A DNA stretch of 64,000 bases from Psychroflexus sp. ALD_RP9 (GCF_017311165.1 NZ_CP062973.1:496001-560000); one strand, 5' to 3'; positions 17,572 through 29,622 are shown, numbered from the stretch's first letter. Made by a program: numbers and translations. Notes: a model not told the origin generated them from the sequence alone.

Positions 17572-19504
17572 TTTTATTTAATATGTTTGTTTTGATACTT
17601 ATTTTGTAACGATTTCTAAGTTCATTTAACCATTTATTTTCTTTCAATTTTTGTAATTGGCTAATAACTTTACCTCGAACTTCTTTAAACGTGAGTTGTC
17701 GAGATGGCGATTTACTTAAAATGTCTATAAACAAAAAGGTATTATTGTGTTTTTTGATTTTTGTTACACCATTTCTATTGAAAAAAACTTTCGGTAATTT
17801 AGTAGATTCTTTTGTGAATTTATCAGTTTCTATTATAACATTATCTTGATGTGGTGTAAATATCGAATCTTTAGATTGATTTTTAAATTTAATGTAAGCT
17901 TTACGAACGTCTTTTAAAACTGATTTTTTTGTTGTTGAAAACAATTTAGCTTGGATTGAAGCTTTCGAAAAAAACTCATCTTTATGAGATTCATAAAAAG
18001 TTTTCTGTGTTATTGAGTCTTTGGTAACTGGTTCCCAAATCTGTTGCTCCATAACTTCAAATAACAAAATACCTTCTTTAAAAGTCTTTATAGATTTTGC
18101 AAATTCTGGATTAATATTAACCAAATTGCTTCGATGAAACTTAATTAACTTATCATAAAGATAGTCCTCTTTAGAAGCTGAAATCACTTCAATAGGAGAA
18201 TTTTGATTTTTGTATGTACGTTGATTGAGTTCTAGATATTTAAAATAATCTTTATATGAGTAACTTTCATCCTGAATTTTTAAAAAAACAGATTTTAGCA
18301 AGTCAATATTTGAGACACTATCAACTCTAAATTTATTATTTTCAATTAAGCCTGAGATTTCGTCTGAAATTAACATGAAATGATTTCTAGAAAACTTAGG
18401 ATTGTAGCGTTGTTTTAAATTTGCGGCTATTTTTTTATTAATCAATTTTGCGCGAGATGATGTTTTTACTTGACGTCTTACATCTTCTTTTTGCGCTTCA
18501 TACGGCTCAAGAGGTTTTACATCTAAAAGTTTAATAATGTGCCATCCAAATTTTGTTTTTACAGGTTTTGAGATGTCACCAACTTGAGCCAAAGCAAAAG
18601 CGGTATCTTCAAAATTATCGTCATTTAAACCACCAACAGCAAAATAAGGCAGCTCGCCACCTATTTTAGCAGTATTCTGATCTGCTGAATATTGCTTGGC
18701 TAAATCTGAAAAATCTTCAGTTTTAGTGAGCTTATAAATTTCATTAATACGCTGTTCTGCGCTAAAAGTAGAGTCGTTTGGCTTAGGTGTGATCATAATA
18801 TGTGACACTTTAATTTTGCCTCTTGACTCACGTTCACCAGTTTTCTGAATAATATGATAACCAAATCGAGTTTTTACAGGTTGAGAAACCTCACCAAGTT
18901 TTAGATTATAAGCCGCAGACTCAAAAGGATAAACCATTTTAAAGGCATTAAACCATCCCATATCTCCACCATTTAATTTTGCTGAAGGGTCTGCTGAATG
19001 TTTTTTTGCTAAACTCGAAAAATTAGCACCTTTTTTAACTTGTTCTGCAATTGCTAAAGCTTTATTGTAGGCTTTTAAAGTGTCTTGAGGTTGATTGCCT
19101 TCGATTTTTATTAGAATGTGTTTAGCTCTAACTTCAGTTTTAATTCGATTAAAAGTCTCTTTCAACATTGCTTCAGTTACGTCACCATTAGCAATATAAT
19201 TATCAGCTAATTGCTTATAATAACGTTTATATTCTTTCAAGAAACTCTGACTCGTATCAATACCTAAATCTTCAGCAGCTCTAAGTTTAAGTTGATAATC
19301 AATATATAAATCAAGATAATGATCTACGTCTTTCTGGCTTTCATCTACAACAATGTCAAGATTCTTCTTATAATTTTCTATAAAATCTGCAGCAGTAAAC
19401 ACCTTATTTTCTATGGTGAACAAGACATCATCAGAACTGTAGTTTTGTGCAAAACTTAATTGTATAACAACTAAAAAAACAACTATTTTAATAGCAAATT
19501 TCAT
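17546..19504 (-). CDS. Exported peptidyl-prolyl isomerase with two parvulin domains
   Basis: A 652-residue PpiC/PpiD-like protein with a signal peptide (VVFLVVIQLSFAQ), an N-terminal helical domain and tandem parvulin domains with conserved pieces (VRAKHILIKIEG, GGDMGWFNAFKMVYPFE, RFGYHIIQKTG, then IKVSHIMITPKP, KFGWHIIKLLD). A roughly 270-residue C-terminal region of unknown structure follows. The frame extends 17 codons upstream, but the ATG at 19504 starts the signal peptide properly. It is the first gene of the PPIase-MoxR operon. Confidence 0.9.
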   Translation of the reverse strand: MKFAIKIVVFLVVIQLSFAQNYSSDDVLFTIENKVFTAADFIENYKKNLDIVVDESQKDVDHYLDLYIDYQLKLRAAEDLGIDTSQSFLKEYKRYYKQLADNYIANGDVTEAMLKETFNRIKTEVRAKHILIKIEGNQPQDTLKAYNKALAIAEQVKKGANFSSLAKKHSADPSAKLNGGDMGWFNAFKMVYPFESAAYNLKLGEVSQPVKTRFGYHIIQKTGERESRGKIKVSHIMITPKPNDSTFSAEQRINEIYKLTKTEDFSDLAKQYSADQNTAKIGGELPYFAVGGLNDDNFEDTAFALAQVGDISKPVKTKFGWHIIKLLDVKPLEPYEAQKEDVRRQVKTSSRAKLINKKIAANLKQRYNPKFSRNHFMLISDEISGLIENNKFRVDSVSNIDLLKSVFLKIQDESYSYKDYFKYLELNQRTYKNQNSPIEVISASKEDYLYDKLIKFHRSNLVNINPEFAKSIKTFKEGILLFEVMEQQIWEPVTKDSITQKTFYESHKDEFFSKASIQAKLFSTTKKSVLKDVRKAYIKFKNQSKDSIFTPHQDNVIIETDKFTKESTKLPKVFFNRNGVTKIKKHNNTFLFIDILSKSPSRQLTFKEVRGKVISQLQKLKENKWLNELRNRYKISIKTNILNKIEETLEDK

Positions 19505-19620
19505 TTTCAATATTTTAAAACTGAACAAAAATAATAATTTAAAAACCTCACACAATGTTTAAATAATGATAAAAAAACATTATTTAGCGGCTGTAAAATG
19601 ATGGCTTTTTAATTTTGAAT

Positions 19621-20070
19621 ATGAAATATGTTGAAGAAATTACCATTAATACAACCTTAGATAAGGTAATTGAGATATTTGAGGATGAAAAACAGCTTAA
19701 ACACTGGCAAAGAGGACTTTTAAAATCACGCTTGATTAAAGGTAAAGCTGGTGAAGTTGGTAGTGTAAGAAAATTAAAAATTGATTTAGATCTTAGCACA
19801 GTTAGTATGCGAGAAGAAATGATTTATAAGAACTTACCTTATGAATGGTTTGCTGAATATCGTAGCGCTGGATTAGTAAGTATTCAAAAAAATTATTTTC
19901 AGCAAGTTGAAGGTTCTACGTTATGGAAATCTAAAAGCGAATTTAAATTTTCAGGATACATGAAGATGATTAGTAAACTATTGCCTTCAATTTTTAAAGA
20001 ACGTTCTAAAATAATCATGAAAGATTTTAAAGATTATATAGAAAATGGTAATTCTGCCTCGCTTAAATAA
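19621..20070 (+). CDS. SRPBCC (START-like) domain protein
   Basis: A 149-residue cytosolic protein with the START-like pattern: an N-terminal beta strand and short helices (EEITINTTLDKVIEIFED), a central antiparallel sheet, and a long C-terminal helix (MKDFKDYIENG). Members bind hydrophobic ligands or act as polyketide cyclase-like proteins; the ligand cannot be predicted. A TTG two codons upstream is possible, but the ATG at 19621 is preferred. It is transcribed divergently from the PPIase operon and lies 49 bases before the Skp-like gene. Confidence 0.75.
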   Translation: MKYVEEITINTTLDKVIEIFEDEKQLKHWQRGLLKSRLIKGKAGEVGSVRKLKIDLDLSTVSMREEMIYKNLPYEWFAEYRSAGLVSIQKNYFQQVEGSTLWKSKSEFKFSGYMKMISKLLPSIFKERSKIIMKDFKDYIENGNSASLK

Positions 20071-20119
20071 GGCTTTGTTAAAGTAATAAAATATAGCGTA
20101 ATTTGCAGCAAATTTAAGA

Positions 20120-20653
20120 ATGATGAAAAAAGCAATTACTATTATGATTTGTCTTGTAAGTTTCTCAGCTCTACAAGCACAAACCAAAGTTGGCACAATT
20201 AACAATGAGTATATTTTATCTCAAATGCCAGAAATAAAACAAGTTGAAAAAGATTTAACCGCTTATGGTGAAGAATTAGATGCTAGCATCAAGCAGAAAT
20301 ATGACGATTATCGTGAAATGTTAGAGAAATATAACAATGAGCGCGAATCTTTAACCAAAATTATTCGACTTGCACGAGAGAAAAAAATACGTGCTGCTGA
20401 GGCCGATCTACAAAAATTACAAGAAAATTCAAGTAAGTTATTACAAATTAAGCAAGATGAATTGCTAAGACCATTATATCAAAAAATAGCTGTTGCACTA
20501 GAAGCTATTGTTAAAGAAGAAGGTTTTACTCAAGTTTTTAATGAAAATCAAAGCTTAATTTACATAAGCCCAGAATATGACTTAACTATTAAAGTCATGA
20601 AAAGAATTGGACTTGAAATTAGTGAAGAAGACCAAAAAGCGATAGGAAACTAG
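20120..20653 (+). CDS. OmpH/Skp-family periplasmic chaperone
   Basis: A 177-residue protein with a signal peptide (residues about 3-21, ending ALQAQ) followed by the OmpH start TKVGTINNEYILSQMPE and a long charged coiled coil (about residues 45-120), then a short C-terminal body. Skp trimers hold unfolded outer-membrane proteins in the periplasm. Either Met1 or Met2 could initiate. A hairpin terminator follows directly. The nearby SurA-like operon makes this region a cluster of outer-membrane assembly factors. Confidence 0.88.
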   Translation: MMKKAITIMICLVSFSALQAQTKVGTINNEYILSQMPEIKQVEKDLTAYGEELDASIKQKYDDYREMLEKYNNERESLTKIIRLAREKKIRAAEADLQKLQENSSKLLQIKQDELLRPLYQKIAVALEAIVKEEGFTQVFNENQSLIYISPEYDLTIKVMKRIGLEISEEDQKAIGN

Positions 20654-20670
20654 GCAAATGTTTTAAACAT

Positions 20671-20706
20671 AAAAAAGCCGTTAAAAGTAAATTTTGACGG
20701 CTTTTT
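20671..20706. terminator. Bidirectional terminator between ompH-like gene and guaB
   Basis: AAAAAAGCCGTTAAAA pairs with TTTTGACGGCTTTTT across a short loop, with one G-T or mismatch position. It has A and T tracts on both sides, so it can terminate the Skp-like gene on the plus strand and guaB on the minus strand. Confidence 0.88.
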
Positions 20707-20726
20707 AAGTTTAAGAATACATTTAT

Positions 20727-22229
<1,503 letters not shown>

Positions 22230-22274
22230 TTATTTGGGGCTGAGTTAGAGCTAATTATAATTTAATGATAAATT

Positions 22275-22302
22275 AAAAGCCGTTTCGATTGAAACGGCTT
22301 TT
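22275..22302 (-). terminator. Terminator after icmF
   Basis: A perfect 12-base stem (AAAAGCCGTTTC / GAAACGGCTTTT) with a GATT loop lies 25 bases beyond the icmF stop and upstream of guaB. On the minus strand it continues into TTAATTT. Confidence 0.88.
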
Positions 22303-22326
22303 GTGTTAGTAAAGCAAAATATATAA

Positions 22327-25300
22327 TTACATATTTCGTCTGTACTGACCTCCTACTTCAAATAATGCTTCTGTAATTTGACCTAAGGAACAATATTTTG
22401 TCGCTTCCATCAATTCTTCAAACATATTGCGATTATTAATAGCTGCATCTTGAATTTTACTTAAATATTCTTCCGCTTTATTTTCGTAAGCTTGATGTAA
22501 TTTATTTAAGGTGCTAATTTGAAACTCCTTTTCGTCTTCCGTAGCACGAATTACTTCTCTTGGCTTCACCGTTGGAGAACCTTTTGAACTTAAAAATGTA
22601 TTTACCCCAATAATTGGGAATTCGCCAGTGTGTTTCAAAGTTTCGTAATGTAAACTTTCTTCTTGAATTTTACTGCGCTGATACATGGTTTCCATAGCGC
22701 CTAAAACGCCACCGCGTTCGGTTAAACGATCAAATTCAGTTAAAACGGCTTCTTCTACTAAATCGGTTAACTCTTCAATAATAAAAGCCCCTTGAATTGG
22801 ATTTTCATTCTTCGCCAAGCCTAATTCTTTATTGATAATCAACTGAATAGCCATGGCGCGTCTTACCGATTCTTCTGTAGGTGTGGTAATGGCTTCATCG
22901 TAAGCATTGGTGTGCAATGAATTACAGTTATCATAAATGGCATATAAAGCTTGTAAAGTTGTTCTTATATCATTAAAGTCAATTTCCTGCGCATGCAATG
23001 AGCGACCTGAAGTTTGAATATGATATTTTAGCATTTGTGCTCGTGGATTAGCACCGTATTTATCACGCATGGCTTTCGCCCAAATTCTTCTAGCAACTCT
23101 ACCAATTACCGCATATTCAGGGTCGATTCCATTGGAGAAAAAGAAACTTAAGTTAGGCCCAAATTTGTTGATATCCATTCCACGGCTTAAGTAATATTCT
23201 ACATATGTAAAGCCATTAGAAAGCGTTAAAGCTAATTGGGTAATTGGGTTGGCTCCTGCTTCTGCGATATGATATCCAGAAATGGAAACTGAGTAGAAAT
23301 TTCTAACTTTATTTTCAATAAAATATTCTTGAACATCACCCATTAATCGCAAAGCAAATTCAGTTGAAAAAATACAAGTGTTTTGCGCTTGGTCTTCTTT
23401 TAAAATATCTGCTTGAACGGTACCACGAACTACAGCTATGGTTTCTGCTTTTATTTTTTGATACACATCTGCAGGCAAAACTTGATCTCCGGTAACGCCT
23501 AACAACATTAAACCAAGACCGTTATTTCCTTCTGGTAAATCTCCGTTGTACTTAGGTCTTTCTAAGCCATTTTCCTTGTAGATTTGTTTAATTTTAGCTT
23601 CTACTTCGTTTTCAAGTCCGTTTTCAGTAATGTATTTTTCACATTGCTGATCGATAGCCGCATTCATAAAAAACCCAAGAAGCATTGGTGCTGGACCGTT
23701 AATGGTCATACTTACCGAAGTCATGTGATGTGCTAAATCGAAACCAGAATACAGTTTTTTAGCATCGTCTAAACAACAGATTGAAACTCCTGCATTTCCG
23801 ATTTTTCCATAAATATCTGGACGGTGATCAGGATCGTTTCCGTAAAGGGTAACCGAATCGAAAGCAGTAGATAAACGCTTCGCCGGTAAACCTTGACTTA
23901 CATAATGAAATCTACGGTTGGTGCGCTCAGGTCCGCCTTCTCCAGCAAACATTCGAGTTGGATCTTCTCCAGTGCGTTTAAACGGATATAAACCGCCTGT
24001 GTACGGGAATTCGCCTGGTACATTTTCTTGCAACATCCATTTGAGTAAATCGCCCCAGGCTTGGTATTTAGGCAAGGCAATTTTAGGAATTTGCTGATGC
24101 GAAAGTGATTCGGTATGCGTTTCTATTTTGATTTCTTTATCGCGAACTTTAAAACTGTAAATCGGATCTTTATATCGCTTTACGGTAGATTCCCAACTTA
24201 ATATTTTTTCCCAATTGTATGGGTCTAAATCCATTTTTACCCGATCGAATTCTTTTTTGAGTAAACCAACTAATTGTTCGTTTTCAGGTGAAGTATTGTT
24301 TTGTAATGCATCTTCTTCAATTCCATTTTTATCTAAAGCCAATTCAGCTTCAACCGAAGATGACAAAGTTTTATAAATTCCGTATAACTTCTGAGCTACT
24401 TCAACTTGGTGATTCACCTTTTGATCGTAACTTCTATTATTTTCAGCAATTTCAGACAAGTAACGTGTTCTTGCTGGCGGAATGACGAAAATTTTCTCAG
24501 ACATTTCGTCTGTAATTTCGTAAGTACTATTGAGTTGGGCTTTGGTTTTATCGGCAACCAAATCCATAATTTGCTTATACAACACATTCATTCCAGGATC
24601 ATTGAATTGAGAAGCAATGGTCCCGTAAACCGGAAGCGTATCGAGTTTTGCATCCCATAATTGGTGATTGCGTTGGTATTGTTTTTTCACATCCCGCAGC
24701 GCATCTTTAGCACCACGTTTATCGAATTTATTAATGGCCACCAAATCTGCAAAATCAAGCATATCGATTTTTTCCAGTTGTGTAGCTGCTCCAAATTCTG
24801 GCGTCATTACATACAATGAAACATCAGAATGGTCTAGAATTTCAGTATCGCTTTGTCCAATTCCTGAAGTTTCTAAAATAATTAAATCGTAATTGGCCGC
24901 TTTTAAAACTTCAACAGCTTCTTGCACATATTTGGAAAGTGCTAAATTAGACTGACGCGTAGCCAACGAACGCATATAAACTCTTGGCGAATTAATAGCA
25001 TTCATACGAATACGATCGCCCAGTAAAGCTCCGCCTGTTTTTCGTTTAGATGGATCGACAGAGATAATTCCGATTTGTTTGTCATCAAAATCGACTAAAA
25101 AACGACGAACCAATTCATCTACTAAAGAAGATTTTCCTGAGCCACCTGTTCCTGTAATTCCCAATACAGGAACTTCATTATTACTCGATTTTTGTATCGG
25201 TTCAAAAACTGACTTAAATTCTTCATGTCGATTTTCAGCTAAAGAAATTAAGCGAGCAATGGTGTTTACATTTTTATTTTTAAGGTTTTCTGAAGTTTTT

Positions 25301-25761
25301 TCTGCTTCAACTAATTTTGGCGTTGGGAAGTCGGATTTTTCAACCAAATCGTTAATCATGCCTTGCAATCCCATTTCACGACCATCGTCTGGAGAATAAA
25401 TTCTAGTAATCCCATAATTCATTAAATCTTCAATTTCTTCCGTCAGGATTACGCCACCGCCGCCACCAAAAATCTTGATGTGGCTTGCTCCTTTTTCTTG
25501 AAGTAAATCGTACATGTATTTAAAATACTCGTTATGGCCGCCTTGATAGGAAGTCATAGCTATGGCATTTACATCTTCTTGAATGGCTGTATTTACGACT
25601 TCTTCTACGCTTCTATCGTGTCCTAAATGAATGACTTCTACTCCAGTAGATTGGATAATTCTTCGCATGACATTGATGGCTGCATCATGACCATCGAAGA
25701 GTGATGCTGCCGTTACAATTCGAATTTGATTTTTGGGTGTATATGGTTTTTGTTGTTCCAT
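22327..25761 (-). CDS. icmF: Fused isobutyryl-CoA mutase (IcmF)
   Basis: A 1144-residue fusion in IcmF order. First comes a cobalamin-binding domain (residues about 12-150, with the loop D23-G-H25-D). Next is a MeaB-like GTPase chaperone (about 200-420, Walker [18 protein letters not shown] base motif). Last is an acyl-CoA mutase TIM barrel (about 560-1130, YTGGLYPF and [12 protein letters not shown]). IcmF interconverts isobutyryl- and butyryl-CoA with adenosylcobalamin, and the GTPase maintains the cofactor. The length and domain order exclude ordinary methylmalonyl-CoA mutase subunits. It stands alone, with a terminator after it. Confidence 0.93.
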   Translation of the reverse strand: MEQQKPYTPKNQIRIVTAASLFDGHDAAINVMRRIIQSTGVEVIHLGHDRSVEEVVNTAIQEDVNAIAMTSYQGGHNEYFKYMYDLLQEKGASHIKIFGGGGGVILTEEIEDLMNYGITRIYSPDDGREMGLQGMINDLVEKSDFPTPKLVEAEKTSENLKNKNVNTIARLISLAENRHEEFKSVFEPIQKSSNNEVPVLGITGTGGSGKSSLVDELVRRFLVDFDDKQIGIISVDPSKRKTGGALLGDRIRMNAINSPRVYMRSLATRQSNLALSKYVQEAVEVLKAANYDLIILETSGIGQSDTEILDHSDVSLYVMTPEFGAATQLEKIDMLDFADLVAINKFDKRGAKDALRDVKKQYQRNHQLWDAKLDTLPVYGTIASQFNDPGMNVLYKQIMDLVADKTKAQLNSTYEITDEMSEKIFVIPPARTRYLSEIAENNRSYDQKVNHQVEVAQKLYGIYKTLSSSVEAELALDKNGIEEDALQNNTSPENEQLVGLLKKEFDRVKMDLDPYNWEKILSWESTVKRYKDPIYSFKVRDKEIKIETHTESLSHQQIPKIALPKYQAWGDLLKWMLQENVPGEFPYTGGLYPFKRTGEDPTRMFAGEGGPERTNRRFHYVSQGLPAKRLSTAFDSVTLYGNDPDHRPDIYGKIGNAGVSICCLDDAKKLYSGFDLAHHMTSVSMTINGPAPMLLGFFMNAAIDQQCEKYITENGLENEVEAKIKQIYKENGLERPKYNGDLPEGNNGLGLMLLGVTGDQVLPADVYQKIKAETIAVVRGTVQADILKEDQAQNTCIFSTEFALRLMGDVQEYFIENKVRNFYSVSISGYHIAEAGANPITQLALTLSNGFTYVEYYLSRGMDINKFGPNLSFFFSNGIDPEYAVIGRVARRIWAKAMRDKYGANPRAQMLKYHIQTSGRSLHAQEIDFNDIRTTLQALYAIYDNCNSLHTNAYDEAITTPTEESVRRAMAIQLIINKELGLAKNENPIQGAFIIEELTDLVEEAVLTEFDRLTERGGVLGAMETMYQRSKIQEESLHYETLKHTGEFPIIGVNTFLSSKGSPTVKPREVIRATEDEKEFQISTLNKLHQAYENKAEEYLSKIQDAAINNRNMFEELMEATKYCSLGQITEALFEVGGQYRRNM

Positions 25762-25958
25762 GCTGAAGCTGAATTATATTTAAAATTATGATGCGGTAAA
25801 TTTACGAATTTCATAACTAAAACCATTTGTTTAAGTTTATTTTAAATAGATACCAACTTTTAATATTATATAATTTGTAGCTACTTTATTAAGTTTGAAA
25901 AACTTTTATTAGCACATATATTTTATTTTCAATCTGAATAATTTGATGACATTTGATT

Positions 25959-27308
25959 TCACTCAATCCATTTTATGGCATATTGAAGAGCATCATTATA
26001 TGTGTTAATATCTGGATAAACAGGCTCAAAAAGTTTTGGATTTCCTTTAGCGCCTATATCATAGGTTGAACTTACATAAACAATATTACCAGAATAAGGT
26101 AATTTAAAATCAATAAGCTCTCCGAAATCATTTGTTAGCTCTCCAGTTGATGTCCCAATAAGCGTACTTAAATTATATGTTTTAACAGCATCCGCTAAAA
26201 AGTTTGCACTTGAAAAAGTTTTTGGTCCAATTAAAACACAGGTTTTACCTGTAAAATAAAAACTTGGTTTAATTGGATTTATTAATTCACTATCAAAATC
26301 TTCAATTATAGTTCCACTTTCCTTATTGTAATAATATTCCATAAAACTTTTTCCATGATGCTTGCTATAGTTGTTTTTCTTGTAAGCGACTTTGGCTTGG
26401 CTACTTACTTTCCAAAATCTTCCACTGGATTGACGGTATGGTTTTGTGGTAATATAGGAAAGTAATAAATCATTTAGTTTTGAGTCTCCTCCTGAATTTT
26501 CTCTTATATCAATAATGAGTTTGTTTATTTTTTTATCATCAATTTCGCTGAAAGTTTTGGACAAAAAAACTTCAAAGGCGCTATAATCTGTGCAACTATT
26601 GTAACTAATAAGTCCAATATTATCATCAATAATTTCAAAAGTATAGTTGTCGATAGAATTACCATTAACTAAAAAATCATTTAATTCCTGTACATTTATT
26701 CCTTTCAAACTGATAGTGCGATCAGTTAAATAAATATTATATGGAGCTTTTAATTTATCGGTAAAAAACAAATAAAGCGGAAACAGCCTTTCACAATTTG
26801 CATTTTTAAATGTATTAACTCCACCTATAAAACTCATGCATTCTTTGTACAATTCAACGATACTAAAACCATTGATTTCGGTTAACTCAATACCAACAGG
26901 TATTTTATCGTTTATAGATCTCGTCACTTTAAAAACAGTATTATCTTTAATTAATTTCCCTGTAAATGGTAAGAATTGATAGCTGATTAATTCAGGAAAG
27001 ATTTTATCGTTTTGCCAATCTAAGCCTGTATGACCTCCACTAAGTAATGCAGATAGCTTCATACTTGAAGCAATAAAAGTTTTAAGAGGTATAGAATCCC
27101 TATCAAACGTTGATAATGTAGCTTTTACGCTTTTGTCAAAATACTGCTTTTCAATTTTAAAATAAGGATTATAATGGATATCTTCTATATTTTTAATCAT
27201 ATAATTAATATCTGCTATTGCCTTTTCAGTTGATATGTAAGCCATATTTTGACTTATTCCAACTGATACTATCAAAATGAATATTACATTTATTATTAAT
27301 CTTTTCAT
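25959..27308 (-). CDS. Exported S41-family peptidase
   Basis: A 449-residue protein with a signal peptide (INVIFILIVSVGISQ) and an S41 (C-terminal processing protease-like) domain. The serine region reads IGPKTFSSANFLADAVK, the conserved strand LIIDIRENSGGDS precedes it, and a Glu-rich GELTNDFGE segment follows. No PDZ domain is obvious. These enzymes cleave exported proteins; the target is unknown. It begins a run of four minus-strand exported proteins, each with its own gap, and has about 220 upstream bases containing no clear promoter. Confidence 0.85.
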   Translation of the reverse strand: MKRLIINVIFILIVSVGISQNMAYISTEKAIADINYMIKNIEDIHYNPYFKIEKQYFDKSVKATLSTFDRDSIPLKTFIASSMKLSALLSGGHTGLDWQNDKIFPELISYQFLPFTGKLIKDNTVFKVTRSINDKIPVGIELTEINGFSIVELYKECMSFIGGVNTFKNANCERLFPLYLFFTDKLKAPYNIYLTDRTISLKGINVQELNDFLVNGNSIDNYTFEIIDDNIGLISYNSCTDYSAFEVFLSKTFSEIDDKKINKLIIDIRENSGGDSKLNDLLLSYITTKPYRQSSGRFWKVSSQAKVAYKKNNYSKHHGKSFMEYYYNKESGTIIEDFDSELINPIKPSFYFTGKTCVLIGPKTFSSANFLADAVKTYNLSTLIGTSTGELTNDFGELIDFKLPYSGNIVYVSSTYDIGAKGNPKLFEPVYPDINTYNDALQYAIKWIE

Positions 27309-27531
27309 ATTACATTTTTATGTTAAATTAAATTATTCTCAACTAAGCGAATAAAGATGCTTTTTGTCCTTAACAGCCCAGCAGATTATTTTTTAATGTC
27401 TCCTTTAATTTCGACTATTCAGAAAAAATAAAAAAATAGTCTAAATGTGCTTTATAGATACTTATCTATTCATTTAATAAATTATCAATTTCTTTTTATT
27501 TTAAAAATACGCTTTGTGGATAGCAGTTTTT

Positions 27532-28323
27532 CTAATTCAATTTTCCCCAAAGTATCTGGCTAACATATCTGTTAGACTGAAAATTGAAGTAACCATTTTT
27601 ATCATAAATAACCGTATTAGAAGTTATGGAAGAATAGTCATTATCAAACCAGTACGTATACATATTTCTCCAAAAATTCTCAATGACCCCTAACTGCTCA
27701 TCTGAAAGTTTCACATAACTTCTATCAATTTTAATTTTATCATCTTTTACGGGTTGAACTTGAAGGTCTATAAATCGAAGTCCTTGTTCATTAGTTGAAG
27801 TCTCCCAGTATTTCATAAAATATCTACCACGCTTCTTGGCAATCTTTAAGGTGTAAATTGGAATAGCAGTAGCCATGTTTGTTGGTCCAGCATAGCAAGA
27901 AACAATCTTTATATAGTCGTTGTTTTTCATTTTCCTGAGAACAAGCGGATACGTTTTGTTGAAAAAAAAGCAGCTTAGATTTTTGTAATCACTACGTGAA
28001 TGAATTTGCACAGAATGACTCCTTTCTGTTGAATCTTTGGGAATAAAGCGTATTGTATACGGCATAGGCTCTAAATCTGTTAAAACTTGTTCTTTTTTGA
28101 ATTCAAGCGTCTTAATAAGCGTATCTTTTACCAAAAATGGATGTTTTGATATTCTCATATCGCCATATAATCCAAATTTACCATCTAATTTGATAGAATC
28201 ATTAGATGGGAAACAGGCAGAGTCAATTGTAATTTTGAATTTTTCTTGGGAAAATCCATTTATAAAAGTACAAGATAGTATTAATAAAAAAGTAAGTTTT
28301 TTATTGAATTTAAAAAAATTCAT
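27532..28323 (-). CDS. Exported protein of unknown function
   Basis: A 263-residue protein with a signal peptide (FLLILSCTFINGFSQ) and a predominantly beta-rich mature part that contains several aromatic-rich segments (MYTYWFDNDYSS). No catalytic motif or known domain is recognised. It is monocistronic in appearance: a 60-base gap separates it from the metallopeptidase-like gene upstream and about 220 bases from the S41 peptidase downstream. AT content is as high as in its neighbours. Confidence 0.6.
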   Translation of the reverse strand: MNFFKFNKKLTFLLILSCTFINGFSQEKFKITIDSACFPSNDSIKLDGKFGLYGDMRISKHPFLVKDTLIKTLEFKKEQVLTDLEPMPYTIRFIPKDSTERSHSVQIHSRSDYKNLSCFFFNKTYPLVLRKMKNNDYIKIVSCYAGPTNMATAIPIYTLKIAKKRGRYFMKYWETSTNEQGLRFIDLQVQPVKDDKIKIDRSYVKLSDEQLGVIENFWRNMYTYWFDNDYSSITSNTVIYDKNGYFNFQSNRYVSQILWGKLN

Positions 28324-28383
28324 ATTGTCATTATTTAATTAACTATAATAAAATCAAGAGCTCTTTAATTTTTGTATTAATTT

Positions 28384-29541
28384 TTATTTAATAAAACTCC
28401 TAACCTTTTGGTCAAAATTGTCTTCATTTAAACCAATCAGTTGATTTGTAGTTTTAAGATAATTATTAAAGCGATCTTTACTGCCAGCATTAATTAATTT
28501 CAAAATACCATCAGTACCTTTTTCCTGTTCTATATGATTGGCAATAATTCCTGAAATTGTAGAACGCACCGAAATTTCTGGCGCAAGATGACTAAAAATT
28601 TTTGTGTCGTTTTTAAATAAACTAAATAAACTTGTATCGGGATTATTAGCTAAATATTTTTTTAGTTCTTCAACCAATTGTTGTTGTGTGATCATGTCAC
28701 CTTTAGTATCGGTATAGTAAGCATTACCCCATAAGTATGCAATACCTTCTTCTGCAATCCAATTTCTGTTCTTAGGTTTGTTTATTTGTCCAGAATAGTA
28801 ATGAAAAATATCATGAGAAAAATCTTCATTATTCATAACTGCAAAAATTGTATTCGCATTGACACCATAACCATCTCTATACTTTCCATTTGAAGTAAGA
28901 GAATATGTAAAGCCTAAAAGTCCTAAGATTTCTTGGTAATTGTCAGTCAGATAAAAATTGAATTTTTGTGGTTTTAAACCAAGCTTTTTGGCTATTTCAG
29001 TATTTTTATGATTAAATGTCTTTGCTAAGTGTTCATTAATTTCTGTTCTAAAATGATAGGTAATGTCACCAAAGATTTTTGTTTTCCAGTAACGCGTTAA
29101 ATAATCTAATGGAATTGAAAAGGTAAAATTATTATTGGTCTCTGTTGCTATTAAAGTTATCGCAAATACTGGTATAGGTTGAGATTCTTGATTTTGATTT
29201 ATATAGGATATTTTTACTATATAATCTTTACTTGAAACAGGGTAACAATTTATCAAAAATTTATCCTGAAGCTCTTTAGCACTATCTGTTTTTCTGGCTT
29301 CATAATTGATTAATACCTGAAGTTGGGATACTGTTAGATTGAATCTTTTAGGCGTTATTAGGGCTTTATTAATATTTCCTGTATACAAATCTGAAAACAA
29401 GTCATTCAGACTTTTGCGGAATTTTTGTTCGCTCGTAGAATCTAAAGGTAAGTTTAAGTATTGAGGTACGTTAATTGCTTCTTGTGCAATTGAAGAATTA
29501 AAGACAAGAGTCAAAACAAATATTATGATTAATCTTATCAT
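28384..29541 (-). CDS. Exported metallopeptidase-like protein with an HDxxH motif
   Basis: A 385-residue protein with a signal peptide (IIIFVLTLVFNSSIAQ). Residues 243-247 read HDIFH, and EEGIAYLWG follows about 17 residues later (E264/E265), the spacing of gluzincin-type zinc peptidases (HExxH plus EG). The catalytic Glu of HExxH is Asp here, so activity is uncertain. The frame extends 15 codons upstream, but the ATG at 29541 starts the signal peptide. A strong hairpin separates it from the T9SS protein gene upstream. Confidence 0.65.
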   Translation of the reverse strand: MIRLIIIFVLTLVFNSSIAQEAINVPQYLNLPLDSTSEQKFRKSLNDLFSDLYTGNINKALITPKRFNLTVSQLQVLINYEARKTDSAKELQDKFLINCYPVSSKDYIVKISYINQNQESQPIPVFAITLIATETNNNFTFSIPLDYLTRYWKTKIFGDITYHFRTEINEHLAKTFNHKNTEIAKKLGLKPQKFNFYLTDNYQEILGLLGFTYSLTSNGKYRDGYGVNANTIFAVMNNEDFSHDIFHYYSGQINKPKNRNWIAEEGIAYLWGNAYYTDTKGDMITQQQLVEELKKYLANNPDTSLFSLFKNDTKIFSHLAPEISVRSTISGIIANHIEQEKGTDGILKLINAGSKDRFNNYLKTTNQLIGLNEDNFDQKVRSFIK

Positions 29542-29575
29542 TTTATAGAAAAAATCTCTAGGAGCATTAAAATTT

Positions 29576-29610
29576 AATAAGGTCATTAAAAATGAATTAA
29601 TGACCTTATT
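29576..29610 (-). terminator. Terminator after the T9SS-sorted protein gene
   Basis: A perfect 13-base stem, AATAAGGTCATTA (29576-29588) and TAATGACCTTATT (29598-29610), has a 9-base loop 13 bases beyond the stop of the 835-residue protein. The minus-strand T run after it is weak (TAAATTTTAA), so termination may be partial. Confidence 0.75.
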
Positions 29611-29622
29611 ACCAATTCATAA

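Noticed and set aside
22327..25761. Possible horizontal transfer of icmF based on a seemingly higher GC content
   Set aside because: Composition was not computed, no mobile element flanks it, and IcmF is common in this lineage.
27413..27441. Inverted repeat GACTATT/AATAGTC in the gap after the unknown exported protein
   Set aside because: Seven-base arms with a 15-base AT-rich loop are expected by chance in such AT-rich DNA.
28037..28342. 101-codon plus-strand frame opposite the unknown exported protein
   Set aside because: It is antisense to a gene with a good signal peptide and shows low-complexity composition with no recognisable domain.
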